From: Verrucomicrobiia bacterium
GTDB lineage: Bacteria > Patescibacteriota > Saccharimonadia > Saccharimonadales > Saccharimonadaceae
DNA: 64,000 nt
Assembly: GCA_035629335.1 (NCBI GenBank)
Contig: DASPIB010000001.1
Location: 558,001 to 622,000 of the forward strand
Reading direction: 5' to 3'
Shown: one piece after another, positions 8,031-16,308 of the stretch
Position numbering within the stretch: the first letter of the stretch is position 1
How the letters are laid out: every line of letters begins with the position of its first letter
Notes under the pieces: model-generated
The model's input: only the letters and a program-made list of their open reading frames with translations
What the model was told of the DNA's origin: nothing
Databases searched by the model: none
Translations under genes and position numbers: made by a program

Positions 8031-8981
8031 ATGAACAAGTTATTGCAGAGTGCAAATTTGCCCTGGCTGAAGCCTGTTCTGCTGGCCATTGCCGCCTTAC
8101 TCACCATAGGACTCGGCTGGTACTTAATTGGGGTGATTACCCAGCCTGCCATTCCCAAGGTGGCTTTACGCGAAGAGAAGCAGCCACAAAAGATTTTGTT
8201 TGACGGTCGGCAGCAACTATTACCACATACGCGGCTCGTCGCGCTGTATGGTGCGCCCGATACACCAGCACTGGGTGCGCTAGGGGAGCAGTCACTACCA
8301 AAAACACTGCAGCGCGTCAAAAAGCTGGCACAAAACTACCAGCCGCACACCAAACAGCAGGTGTATCCAGCACTAGAGGTTATTGCCACCGTTGCTGCCG
8401 CCGAACCTACCGCCGACAGTGATTACTCGCGTGAAATTCCGATTGAAAAACTAGAAAAGTGGGTGAGGGAAGCTGAAAAAGCCAAAGTATACGTCGTGCT
8501 CGATCTACAACCTGGCCGCACCCATTTTCTTACCCAAGCTAAGCGTCTTGAAAAGCTGTTGCTTTATCCGCACGTGGGGCTGGCGCTCGATCCCGAATGG
8601 CGCCTGAAGAAAACTGAACAACATTTAGAGCAAATTGGCAGTGTCCATGCGCATGAAGTTAATCAGACTGCTGCGTGGTTGGCTAGTCTTACCCGGCATC
8701 GTAACCTGCCGCAAAAAGTATTTTTACTGCACCAATTCCGCAGTTCAATGATTCACAAGCGTGAGCTTTTGCGCACCCACCCCGAACTAGCGCACATTAT
8801 CCAAATGGATGGTCACGGTGATCAGCCCACCAAGTTGGGCACCTGGCAAGTATTAACTAAAGATTTACCCCAGGGCATTCACATGGGATGGAAGAATTTT
8901 TACAACGAAGATACACCGACATTTTCACCGGCACAAACCTACGGGATCACCCCTGTTCCGTGGTTCGTATCGTATCAATAA
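8031..8981 (+). CDS. Membrane-anchored, possibly TIM-barrel-like extracytoplasmic protein
   Basis: A 316-aa protein with an N-terminal signal anchor (about 14-36, LKPVLLAIAALLTIGLGWYL) and an external domain. The repeated strand-like segments RLVALYGAPDTPALGALG, VYVVLDLQPG, VGLALDPEWR and FLLHQF, spaced by helices, resemble an alpha/beta barrel; PGRTHF and LDPEW would fall at strand ends. It could be a degenerate glycosidase-like protein, but no catalytic pair can be assigned. It ends 26 bases before the surface-glycan operon and may belong with it. Confidence 0.75.
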   Translation: MNKLLQSANLPWLKPVLLAIAALLTIGLGWYLIGVITQPAIPKVALREEKQPQKILFDGRQQLLPHTRLVALYGAPDTPALGALGEQSLPKTLQRVKKLAQNYQPHTKQQVYPALEVIATVAAAEPTADSDYSREIPIEKLEKWVREAEKAKVYVVLDLQPGRTHFLTQAKRLEKLLLYPHVGLALDPEWRLKKTEQHLEQIGSVHAHEVNQTAAWLASLTRHRNLPQKVFLLHQFRSSMIHKRELLRTHPELAHIIQMDGHGDQPTKLGTWQVLTKDLPQGIHMGWKNFYNEDTPTFSPAQTYGITPVPWFVSYQ

Positions 8982-8985
8982 GTCA

Positions 8986-9001
8986 TTACTTTATAAAGTA
9001 A
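8986..9001. promoter_or_regulatory. 16-bp perfect palindrome upstream of the glycan operon
   Basis: TTACTTTATAAAGTAA is a perfect palindrome filling most of the 26-base gap between the anchored protein and the flippase start. It could be an operator or a small hairpin. No cognate regulator is evident nearby. Confidence 0.4.
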
Positions 9002-9007
9002 AGTGTC

Positions 9008-10327
9008 TTGTCTAACCGTCCACAGATTGCTAGGCTTAAAAGCGTGAAGACACGAATTACCTCGATTTTGGGCAGGAGTGATTTCGTGCGGCATAATGCC
9101 GTGTTCTTTTTTGGCGCGCTCGCAGTTAGTGTGCTCAACTATGCGTATTACCCGGTGCTGGGGCGACTTTTGAGCCTTGAGGAATACGGTGAAGTCCAAG
9201 TACTTATTTCATTATTTTTGCAGTTAACCATTTTCTTGACCGTGCTGAGCCAGGTGGCAATAAACATCGTGGCAAATTACGAAGATCGCACCCGACAAGC
9301 CCGCGTGCTATTTGAGCTCGAGAAACTGAGCTTATTCATAAGTCTTGCTTTGCTGGTGATAGGCGCATTGGCAAGTCCATTTTTCCAAAACGTTTTACGA
9401 TTTGAGTCGCCATGGCCGTTTATTATTCTTTTAGTGGCGCTGGTGGCAACTGTGCCGCTCACATTCCGTAGCGCTTATTTGCGTGGCAATAAAAAGTTTG
9501 CCACCGTTTCGGCGGGGAATATTCTTGGGGCTGCAGGGAAGATAGTCGTGTCGGCGCTATTGGTGGTGATTGGGCTAAGCACCCCCGGCGCCATTTTTGG
9601 TATTGTGGCTGCACAACTCCTGGCTTTTGCCTACACCGCCTACAAAGCGAAGCAAGCTGGTTTCATCAAGCCCGAGAGTCACGCAAGTTACTTTAGCTTG
9701 CCAAATAGTAAAGAAATCGTACCTGAACTGCGCTATAGCGCCATCGTACTGGTGGCTTCATTAAGTATTATGGTCCTGACCAGCGTCGATGTACTGCTGG
9801 TGAAGTATTTTTTTGATGCCGAAACGGCCGGTGGATACGCCGGTATTGCCACGGTTGCAAAGGTACTGTTCTTCCTGACGGCTTCGGTAGCTCAAGTGAT
9901 GCTTTCTTCGGTAAAGCTAGCAGCGCCGGCCAAGCAAAACCGCGCACTGCTAGTAAAATCAGCCGTACTGGTAGCCGGCCTCGGCGGAATTGGTCTGATT
10001 GCTTTCTTGGCATTTCCTAACTTTTTTGTCAGTCTATTAATGGGGCATCGGTTTGAAGCCTACGCCTACTTATTGCCACCACTGGCGACTGCGCTGTTTG
10101 TGCTGTCTATTTTAAACCTTGTGGTTTCATATTATATGGCGCTTCGACGCTACCAAATTAGTTTACTGGCGGCGGTTGGCGTTGTTGGCACAATTATCGT
10201 ACTGCTGCAAATGCATAGCAGTTTAAGCAGTATTGTGCAGGGGCTGTTGTGGGGAAGCGTCGGTACGCTGGTATTGATTGCCCTCTGGCGGCTGAGTTAT
10301 AGAGTTTTAAGGAGAGACCATGTCTAA
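9008..10327 (+). CDS. Oligosaccharide flippase family protein (Wzx-like, MOP superfamily)
   Basis: A 439-aa polytopic protein with about 12-14 hydrophobic segments. It opens with a region seen in polysaccharide flippases (NYAYYPVLGRLLSLEEYGEVQ, residues about 46-66). It should flip lipid-linked oligosaccharides across the membrane for surface glycan assembly. The longest frame starts with TTG at 9008; GTG 9042 and GTG 9087 are in-frame alternatives, and none has a clear Shine-Dalgarno, so the start is uncertain. It is first in the operon and overlaps the next gene by 8 bases. Confidence 0.87.
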   Translation: MSNRPQIARLKSVKTRITSILGRSDFVRHNAVFFFGALAVSVLNYAYYPVLGRLLSLEEYGEVQVLISLFLQLTIFLTVLSQVAINIVANYEDRTRQARVLFELEKLSLFISLALLVIGALASPFFQNVLRFESPWPFIILLVALVATVPLTFRSAYLRGNKKFATVSAGNILGAAGKIVVSALLVVIGLSTPGAIFGIVAAQLLAFAYTAYKAKQAGFIKPESHASYFSLPNSKEIVPELRYSAIVLVASLSIMVLTSVDVLLVKYFFDAETAGGYAGIATVAKVLFFLTASVAQVMLSSVKLAAPAKQNRALLVKSAVLVAGLGGIGLIAFLAFPNFFVSLLMGHRFEAYAYLLPPLATALFVLSILNLVVSYYMALRRYQISLLAAVGVVGTIIVLLQMHSSLSSIVQGLLWGSVGTLVLIALWRLSYRVLRRDHV

Positions 10328-11288
10328 ACCAAAGTTGATTTCAGTTATTGTTCCCGGTCACAACGAGGCAAAAAACATCCCCTTATTATATGAGGAGCTC
10401 CGGCAAGTCGCTGCTGGGCTAAGCTATGAGTTCGAATTTATTTTTGTTGATGACGGCAGCAAAGATGAATCACCCATCATTGTTCGCCGCTTGCGGAAGC
10501 AAGATCCACGGGTCCGTTTGATTGAATTCGTACGTAACTTTGGCAAAGAAGCCGCCACCTCGGCTGGTATTCATGCCGCAAAAGGCGACGCGGCGATTAT
10601 TATGGATGCCGACCTGCAACACCCGCCAAGCCTGCTGCCTGAATTTATTAAGCACTGGGAAAACGGCGGTGAAGTGATCGTTGGTGTGCGGACGTATAGC
10701 GACGGCGAGAGTGCCTTTAAAAAGCTTACTTCGCGTCTGTACTACAGCATCATGCAGCGCGTCTCGCACACCCACATCACCCCGCACGCCACCGATTTTC
10801 GGTTGCTGGATAGGGCAGTAGTAGATGAATTTAACATCCTCACTGAACGCAACCGCATGACCCGCGGACTGATTGATTGGCTTGGTTTTAAGCGAGAATA
10901 TGTGCACTTTGAAGCCCCCGAACGACAACATGGCGAAGCAGCCTACACCCTTAAAAAGTTGATCACACTGGCGATTAACAGCTTTACCTCGTATAGCATG
11001 CTGCCGTTACGACTAGCAGGGTACATTGGGGCGTTCATTTTGGCGGTTGCCACCCCAATTGGATTGTTTATTCTGATTGAGAAATACTTACTACAAGACC
11101 CATGGAACCTAAACTTTAGCGGCCCGGCTATTTTGGCCTTTATTCTGCTAATTTTGGTGGGCATTATTTTGGTCTGCCTGGGGTTAGTGGCGCTATACAT
11201 TGCCAACATCCACAGCGAAGTACTTAACCGCCCGTTGTATGTGGTGCGCCGCGAGACCGAACCAGTAGTGCAAAGCGAGACGGAGTAG
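10320..11288 (+). CDS. GT2 glycosyltransferase, dolichyl/undecaprenyl-phosphate sugar synthase type
   Basis: A 322-aa enzyme with an N-terminal GT-A domain: DDGS at 44-47, DADLQHPP at 96-103 and a late metal/acceptor region ERNRMTRGLIDW. Two C-terminal transmembrane helices lie at about 230-305. This is the DPM1/GtrB/ArnC layout. It probably moves a sugar from a nucleotide sugar to a polyprenyl phosphate at the inner leaflet, making the lipid-linked donor used by the membrane-embedded GT-C enzymes encoded downstream. AAGGAGAG precedes ATG 10320, which overlaps the flippase stop. Confidence 0.93.
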   Translation: MSKPKLISVIVPGHNEAKNIPLLYEELRQVAAGLSYEFEFIFVDDGSKDESPIIVRRLRKQDPRVRLIEFVRNFGKEAATSAGIHAAKGDAAIIMDADLQHPPSLLPEFIKHWENGGEVIVGVRTYSDGESAFKKLTSRLYYSIMQRVSHTHITPHATDFRLLDRAVVDEFNILTERNRMTRGLIDWLGFKREYVHFEAPERQHGEAAYTLKKLITLAINSFTSYSMLPLRLAGYIGAFILAVATPIGLFILIEKYLLQDPWNLNFSGPAILAFILLILVGIILVCLGLVALYIANIHSEVLNRPLYVVRRETEPVVQSETE

Positions 11289-11294
11289 CGACCT

Positions 11295-12416
11295 GTGAAG
11301 ATTTTGTGGTTTTCCTGGAAAGACACCTCACACCCCGAAGCCGGCGGTGCCGAGCTCATTCTGCACGAGCTTTCAAAACGCTTGGTAAAAGCCGGCCATG
11401 AGGTAACTATTCTGACCGCGCAGTACCCAGGAGCAAAAAACCATGATGTGATTGACGGTATTTCAATCATCAGGGTAGGCACCAACCGATACATCCATTC
11501 GTTTGCGGCGCTATGGTACTATTTGCGCCACCTGCGAAATCGGTTTGATGTCATTGTTGAAGCTGTTAACACCGCGCCGTATTTTAGCCCGTTTTTTAAA
11601 GGCAAGGCAAAGGCATTCTTGTTTTATCATCAATTAGCCCGCGAAATTTGGTTTCACGAAACGCGCGCGCCACTGAGCCACATTGGCTACTACCTACTTG
11701 AGCCAATCGCCACGTTTATTATGGGAAAAACACGCGCTACTACTATCACTATTTCTGAAAGCACCAAAAAAGATCTGCAGCATTTTGGCTTTAAAGATAA
11801 CCGGATTAAAATAATTTCGGAGGGTATTGAACTAACGCCGCTGCCCGATCTCACCAGCGTGAAAAAGTACGATCGGCCAACCATGCTGAGTCTTGGGAGC
11901 GCGCGAGCAATGAAGCGCACCATCGACCAATTACGAGCTTTCGAGATAGCCAAGAAAACTTTACCAGACTTACAGCTTAAAATCGCTGGCGACACCAATA
12001 GCAGCTATGGTCGCGAGCTCACGGCGGCGGTAGAAGCGAGCCCTTACAAAAAAGATATCGCCCTGCTTGGCTGGGTAAGCCTGCAAGAAAAAGACGAACT
12101 CATGAAGCGGAGCCACCTTATTACAGTAACCTCCATCAAGGAAGGTTGGGGGCTAATCGTTACCGAAGCCAATAGCCAAGGCACCCCGGCTGTTGTATAT
12201 GATGTCGATGGCCTTCGAGACAGCGTTCGCCATAACCGCACCGGCATCGTTACCGCACCCCATCCTGAAGCGCTCGCCGTGGGCATAGCCGAGATCCTTG
12301 CCAGTCCAGAACACTACCAAGCCATCCGCACCGCCGGCTGGGAGTGGAGCAAAACAATCACTTTTGAGCAAAGTTATAAAGATTTTATGGAGATAATTAA
12401 AAGCAATGACATTTAA
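11295..12416 (+). CDS. GT4 family glycosyltransferase
   Basis: A 373-aa GT-B fold enzyme. The N-terminal domain shows KILWFSWKDTSHPEAGGAE with the GG(A)E loop at 17-20; the C-terminal donor domain shows LLGWVS, SIKEGWGLIVTEA (the E-x7-E nucleotide-sugar motif) and GTPAVVYDVDGL. It is a cytosolic or membrane-associated retaining transferase that should extend the lipid-linked glycan. It starts with GTG six bases after the upstream stop, and its last 11 bases overlap the pyruvyl transferase gene, so it is firmly within the operon. Confidence 0.93.
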   Translation: MKILWFSWKDTSHPEAGGAELILHELSKRLVKAGHEVTILTAQYPGAKNHDVIDGISIIRVGTNRYIHSFAALWYYLRHLRNRFDVIVEAVNTAPYFSPFFKGKAKAFLFYHQLAREIWFHETRAPLSHIGYYLLEPIATFIMGKTRATTITISESTKKDLQHFGFKDNRIKIISEGIELTPLPDLTSVKKYDRPTMLSLGSARAMKRTIDQLRAFEIAKKTLPDLQLKIAGDTNSSYGRELTAAVEASPYKKDIALLGWVSLQEKDELMKRSHLITVTSIKEGWGLIVTEANSQGTPAVVYDVDGLRDSVRHNRTGIVTAPHPEALAVGIAEILASPEHYQAIRTAGWEWSKTITFEQSYKDFMEIIKSNDI

Positions 12417-13458
12417 GCAGCTACTTAAAACTACAGATCTTGAAAATAGTTTTTTGATCGGCTATTACGGCGGCGGCAACTACGGCGATGAATTATTGCT
12501 TGAGGTACTGCAAAACCTCCTCGCTAAACAAGGCGTAAAGAATCTGACGATTGCCTACCAACGACCAGAAGCCTTCTCTGAAATGCATAAGGATTTCGGC
12601 TTTAAACGGGTACTTATGTACGACAAGTTGAAAGTGTTGAAAACGCTTTTAAAAAATAAAAATGTAATCATTGGCGGTGGTGGGCTGTGGGGTCTCGATA
12701 TGAACCTTAACACATTCCTTTTAAGTGTGTTCTTGTTTATTGCTCGAATTTTTGGCAAAAAAGTGTATTTGCTTGGCGTTGGATATTACTCATCGACCAC
12801 CACTCTCGGACGAATTGGTGCATTTTTAGCAGCTAAGAGTGCGGCCGTTATTTTAGCTCGTGACGATGAATCATTGCAAAATTTCAGTCGTTATACTAAA
12901 AAAGTACACTTAGACCATGACCTTTCTTGGGCAACTGATGAAATTGATCTAAATAACTATAGATCAGAGTTAGCGTTGATCGAGAAAAAAATAAAGATTT
13001 CTGAGAAGACAGTTTTTATAGGCCTAAGGCATTTTAAGGCCAGGCACAAAAATAACTTTAGTCTCTTAATGGAGCAGGTTATTGCAGCCAATCCAAACAA
13101 ACAATTCATTGTAGCGCTGCTTGAGAATAAAAATGTCGACACCGAAAGCTATAGTTATATTCAAGCCTGGCGTCAAAAATATTCAAATATTCAACCGCTC
13201 GACTTCACGCATAATCCGTTAGGGCTTTTTGCTTTCTTTCAGAAGCATCACAGGCAATTACTGGCTATCGCACCTCAATTTCATATTATCATCACCGCCC
13301 ATTTAACTTCGGCGCCATTTTTACCAGTAGTTTATGATAATAAGGTACGCGAAATGTTAAAAAAGGCTGGCGTTGATGAGACACAGCATATCGCCATCAA
13401 CGATTTGCAGTTATCTGATGTTCAAGCCTTTATCGATAAGCACATAAAAGGGGATTAA
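12406..13458 (+). CDS. Polysaccharide pyruvyl transferase family protein (CsaB/WcaK-like)
   Basis: A 350-aa protein with the family N-terminal motif GYYGGGNYGDE (about 19-29), the VIIGGGGLWG loop, and the C-terminal HIIITAHLTSAPF region. Family members transfer pyruvate from phosphoenolpyruvate to a sugar to form a ketal, giving the glycan a negative charge; in Bacillus, CsaB does this on the wall polymer that holds S-layer proteins. Here it may charge the surface polymer of this operon. It overlaps the GT4 gene by 11 bases, and the next ATG follows its stop directly. Confidence 0.87.
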   Translation: MTFKQLLKTTDLENSFLIGYYGGGNYGDELLLEVLQNLLAKQGVKNLTIAYQRPEAFSEMHKDFGFKRVLMYDKLKVLKTLLKNKNVIIGGGGLWGLDMNLNTFLLSVFLFIARIFGKKVYLLGVGYYSSTTTLGRIGAFLAAKSAAVILARDDESLQNFSRYTKKVHLDHDLSWATDEIDLNNYRSELALIEKKIKISEKTVFIGLRHFKARHKNNFSLLMEQVIAANPNKQFIVALLENKNVDTESYSYIQAWRQKYSNIQPLDFTHNPLGLFAFFQKHHRQLLAIAPQFHIIITAHLTSAPFLPVVYDNKVREMLKKAGVDETQHIAINDLQLSDVQAFIDKHIKGD

Positions 13459-16308
13459 ATGCGCTTTTTATCGAACGGTGACTTTGTTTTTCCATTTGAT
13501 TGGCTCACGTACTGGGTTAAGCATTTTTATATGTGGTCGTTTCAAACAGGAACACCTAACCCTGATGGTGTTATACGTCTGCCCGGTCGTGTGTTTAATT
13601 TTTTGGTTTTTGGCTTATTTGGCCACGAAGCAGCTGCCTATTTCTATGCCATATCATCGCTGGTAATCGCATTTCTTGCCTTCTTTTATTTCTGCCGCAA
13701 GTTTCTCAAGATTGATAGTTTGCCCGTTACGCTGGTAGGTTCTTTGCTTTTTGCCTTAAACCCAATATTCCTAGGCAATATGGCCAAGGTTGGGCTAGTA
13801 TTGGCGGCAGCCTTATTACCTCTATGTCTAACGTTCATTAAAATTGCTTTTGAAAAACGACAATTACGGTACCTGCTGTTTTATGTTGCATGTTTAAACA
13901 TCTCTTTTCTTCACCCTTACACGCTTATTCTTAACACCGTTATCTCAGGTGTATATCTTGTTTATTTAGGATGGCGCCACTGGGACTTCGTGCGGGAGAA
14001 TACTTTAAAAATTACAGCGCTTATAATCGGAGCAATTCTGGCTAATTCATATATTATTCTTTCTCTGTTAAGCATGGGGAGCGTAAGTAAGGATGTAATT
14101 TCAGCCAATGTTGTACCGGTTGCCATGGATTACACTGCGCTTGTGGGAACCTCGAATACTGCTGATCTTCTTACGGGGCTGTCGCTTTCAAAAGAAGTAT
14201 TTCTCGATTTCTTATTTTATAATCCTGACTACAAGTTTATATATTTTGCAGCTAGTTTCAGCCTCTACATTCTCCTAATAGTTCTATTTATAAAAGTGCG
14301 CAGTTCACTTTCAAGGTTAGATTTGCGGCGCTTATTGCTGTTTTCATTGGCATTTCTCATATTTATCGCTCTTGCAGCCACGACCATTTGGAATATCGAT
14401 GCCTTAATCCGTTTACTCATCACCCTGCCGGGCGGCTGGGCATTCCGTTCGCCTCTAAAGTGGCAGCTGTATATTCCTTTTGTCTTAGCCGGCATCATAG
14501 TATTGTTGATGGCCCGCACTTCCGGCAAACTTCGCACATATAGCTTCGCTGCTTTAGCGATTATATTTATTGGAATGAACGGATACGTGCTCAGCGATGT
14601 CCATAAGAAATTGCTCACTCCACGAACATTAGAGAACTTCACCGCCTTAAATAACGCCCCTTTAGAAAATAAAACTCTGCTTTTTGTAAATAGTCCTCGC
14701 TGTCTGGATTACATGAGTACCCACCTGGAAGAAACGGTTGAGCTAAACCAAGTACTAACGGCTAAGAACGTTCAGGTGAAGCGTGTACTTGTCGACAGCA
14801 TCGATAGTATTAACGTGGGTAGTTACAATTACGTCCTGAGTTGCCGCGAAAAATCCGACCTGGCCCGAATGCTGACGCATCAATACGACTTTAAACGCAG
14901 CCACAGCTTCCTTCGTGGAGACTTCCAGCTATACGAAAATAAAATCAATATACCTCAAGTATATGCACTAGAAAATCTATATGGGTTAGACGAGAGACAA
15001 AGTGTTGCCGATGCCTACAGCATGACAAAGAACAACCTTGGATCACCACTTTCCTTTACCGGCCTCGACAATAAGAACTTACCAATGATAGCCTTGGAAG
15101 ATCCGTTTAGTACCGTTTCGGGCAACAATATTCGTGAAAATAAGATTATTACGAACAATCAATTAGGATCGCATGTTAGTAAGCAGGAACTATTGGTGCC
15201 AGAACTTCACACGCCACTCTACTATAAATCAGCTGATAACACCTTGACCCTATCGCCGCAAAAACGGCCAGATTACCACAGGCTGGATCCGAGTGCAAAA
15301 ACACAGCGCATCTCGTTAAACGATAAGCATGACAAGCTAGTCTACGATGATCCAACTTTCAAATATAAAAACAGTCTTTCTAACGGCTCCTTTGAGAGTG
15401 GTCTGTGGCAGAAGAAGGTCAGTGACTGCTACAATTACGACAATAAGCCTGACATATCGATGTCGCTTAACAATACTCAAGCTAATGACGGTAAGCAATC
15501 ATTGCAACTTGAGTCAAAGGCGCACATCGCCTGCACCGGACCTAAAGAAATCAAAGTTACTCCTGGCCAACAGTATATTATAAGCTTCGACTATTTAGCC
15601 GAAACCGGGCCAGTAGCAGGATTTTCAGTTCGTTTTGATGACCCTTACAAAATTGATAAAACACAGCGCATAAAGGAAAGCGGAAGTTCGTGGAAAAGCT
15701 TCGGTTACACCGTAACGGTTCCAGAGAATGCTACTAGCATGAAGCTCATGCTATATGCCTATCCAGACAGCAAAGTAGGTACTCGGTCGAAGGTACTCTA
15801 TGACAATGTAGCCGTTATTAATATTCCACCAGTTAAGAACTCTTTTTTTCTTCTGAAAGATCGCTCCACAAAACTAGGGAGCCCGAAGATCGAAACCATT
15901 GCCAAAGATCCAACTCAAAAGGAAATCACTATCACAACAAATGACACGCCTTTTTTCTTAGCCACAAGCGAAACGTACAGTAAGCTGTGGGAACTTGTCC
16001 CCACGCGTAACGATAGCTGGCTACCAAGCTTAAGTAACCCTGCAACTGCCGGCGAACAATTTGCATTAAATAATACTATGAATGCTTGGTACATTCAGCC
16101 AAGTGAACTATGTAGATCAGCGGAAGTATGCCAAAAAGACGCTTCTGGTAATTATACAATTTCACTTACGATGCGTTTCGTACCACAAAAATGGCTATAC
16201 CTTGGTCTTATCCTTAGTGCTGTCAGTTTTGTCGGGCTAGTGGCATACTGTATCTGGGAGTTCTTACACGAACGAAAACATAGAAAGAGAGTAGAGAATG
16301 CTACATAG
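13459..16308 (+). CDS. Large membrane glycosyltransferase, AftD-like, with jelly-roll module
   Basis: A 949-aa protein. Residues 1-385 carry about ten hydrophobic segments with a loop region (NGDFVFPFDWLTYW, PGRVFNFLVFGLFG) of the type seen in DUF3367/AftD alpha-(1-3)-arabinofuranosyltransferases of actinobacteria. Residues about 640-790 (SNGSFESGLW ... GQQYIISFDYLAE) look like a CBM4/9-type jelly-roll, and a final transmembrane helix lies at about 908-932. AftD also combines a GT-C core with carbohydrate-binding modules, though it is larger. It probably uses a polyprenyl-phosphate sugar donor on the outer face. ATG follows the upstream TAA with no gap. The exact sugar is unknown. Confidence 0.72.
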   Translation: MRFLSNGDFVFPFDWLTYWVKHFYMWSFQTGTPNPDGVIRLPGRVFNFLVFGLFGHEAAAYFYAISSLVIAFLAFFYFCRKFLKIDSLPVTLVGSLLFALNPIFLGNMAKVGLVLAAALLPLCLTFIKIAFEKRQLRYLLFYVACLNISFLHPYTLILNTVISGVYLVYLGWRHWDFVRENTLKITALIIGAILANSYIILSLLSMGSVSKDVISANVVPVAMDYTALVGTSNTADLLTGLSLSKEVFLDFLFYNPDYKFIYFAASFSLYILLIVLFIKVRSSLSRLDLRRLLLFSLAFLIFIALAATTIWNIDALIRLLITLPGGWAFRSPLKWQLYIPFVLAGIIVLLMARTSGKLRTYSFAALAIIFIGMNGYVLSDVHKKLLTPRTLENFTALNNAPLENKTLLFVNSPRCLDYMSTHLEETVELNQVLTAKNVQVKRVLVDSIDSINVGSYNYVLSCREKSDLARMLTHQYDFKRSHSFLRGDFQLYENKINIPQVYALENLYGLDERQSVADAYSMTKNNLGSPLSFTGLDNKNLPMIALEDPFSTVSGNNIRENKIITNNQLGSHVSKQELLVPELHTPLYYKSADNTLTLSPQKRPDYHRLDPSAKTQRISLNDKHDKLVYDDPTFKYKNSLSNGSFESGLWQKKVSDCYNYDNKPDISMSLNNTQANDGKQSLQLESKAHIACTGPKEIKVTPGQQYIISFDYLAETGPVAGFSVRFDDPYKIDKTQRIKESGSSWKSFGYTVTVPENATSMKLMLYAYPDSKVGTRSKVLYDNVAVINIPPVKNSFFLLKDRSTKLGSPKIETIAKDPTQKEITITTNDTPFFLATSETYSKLWELVPTRNDSWLPSLSNPATAGEQFALNNTMNAWYIQPSELCRSAEVCQKDASGNYTISLTMRFVPQKWLYLGLILSAVSFVGLVAYCIWEFLHERKHRKRVENAT

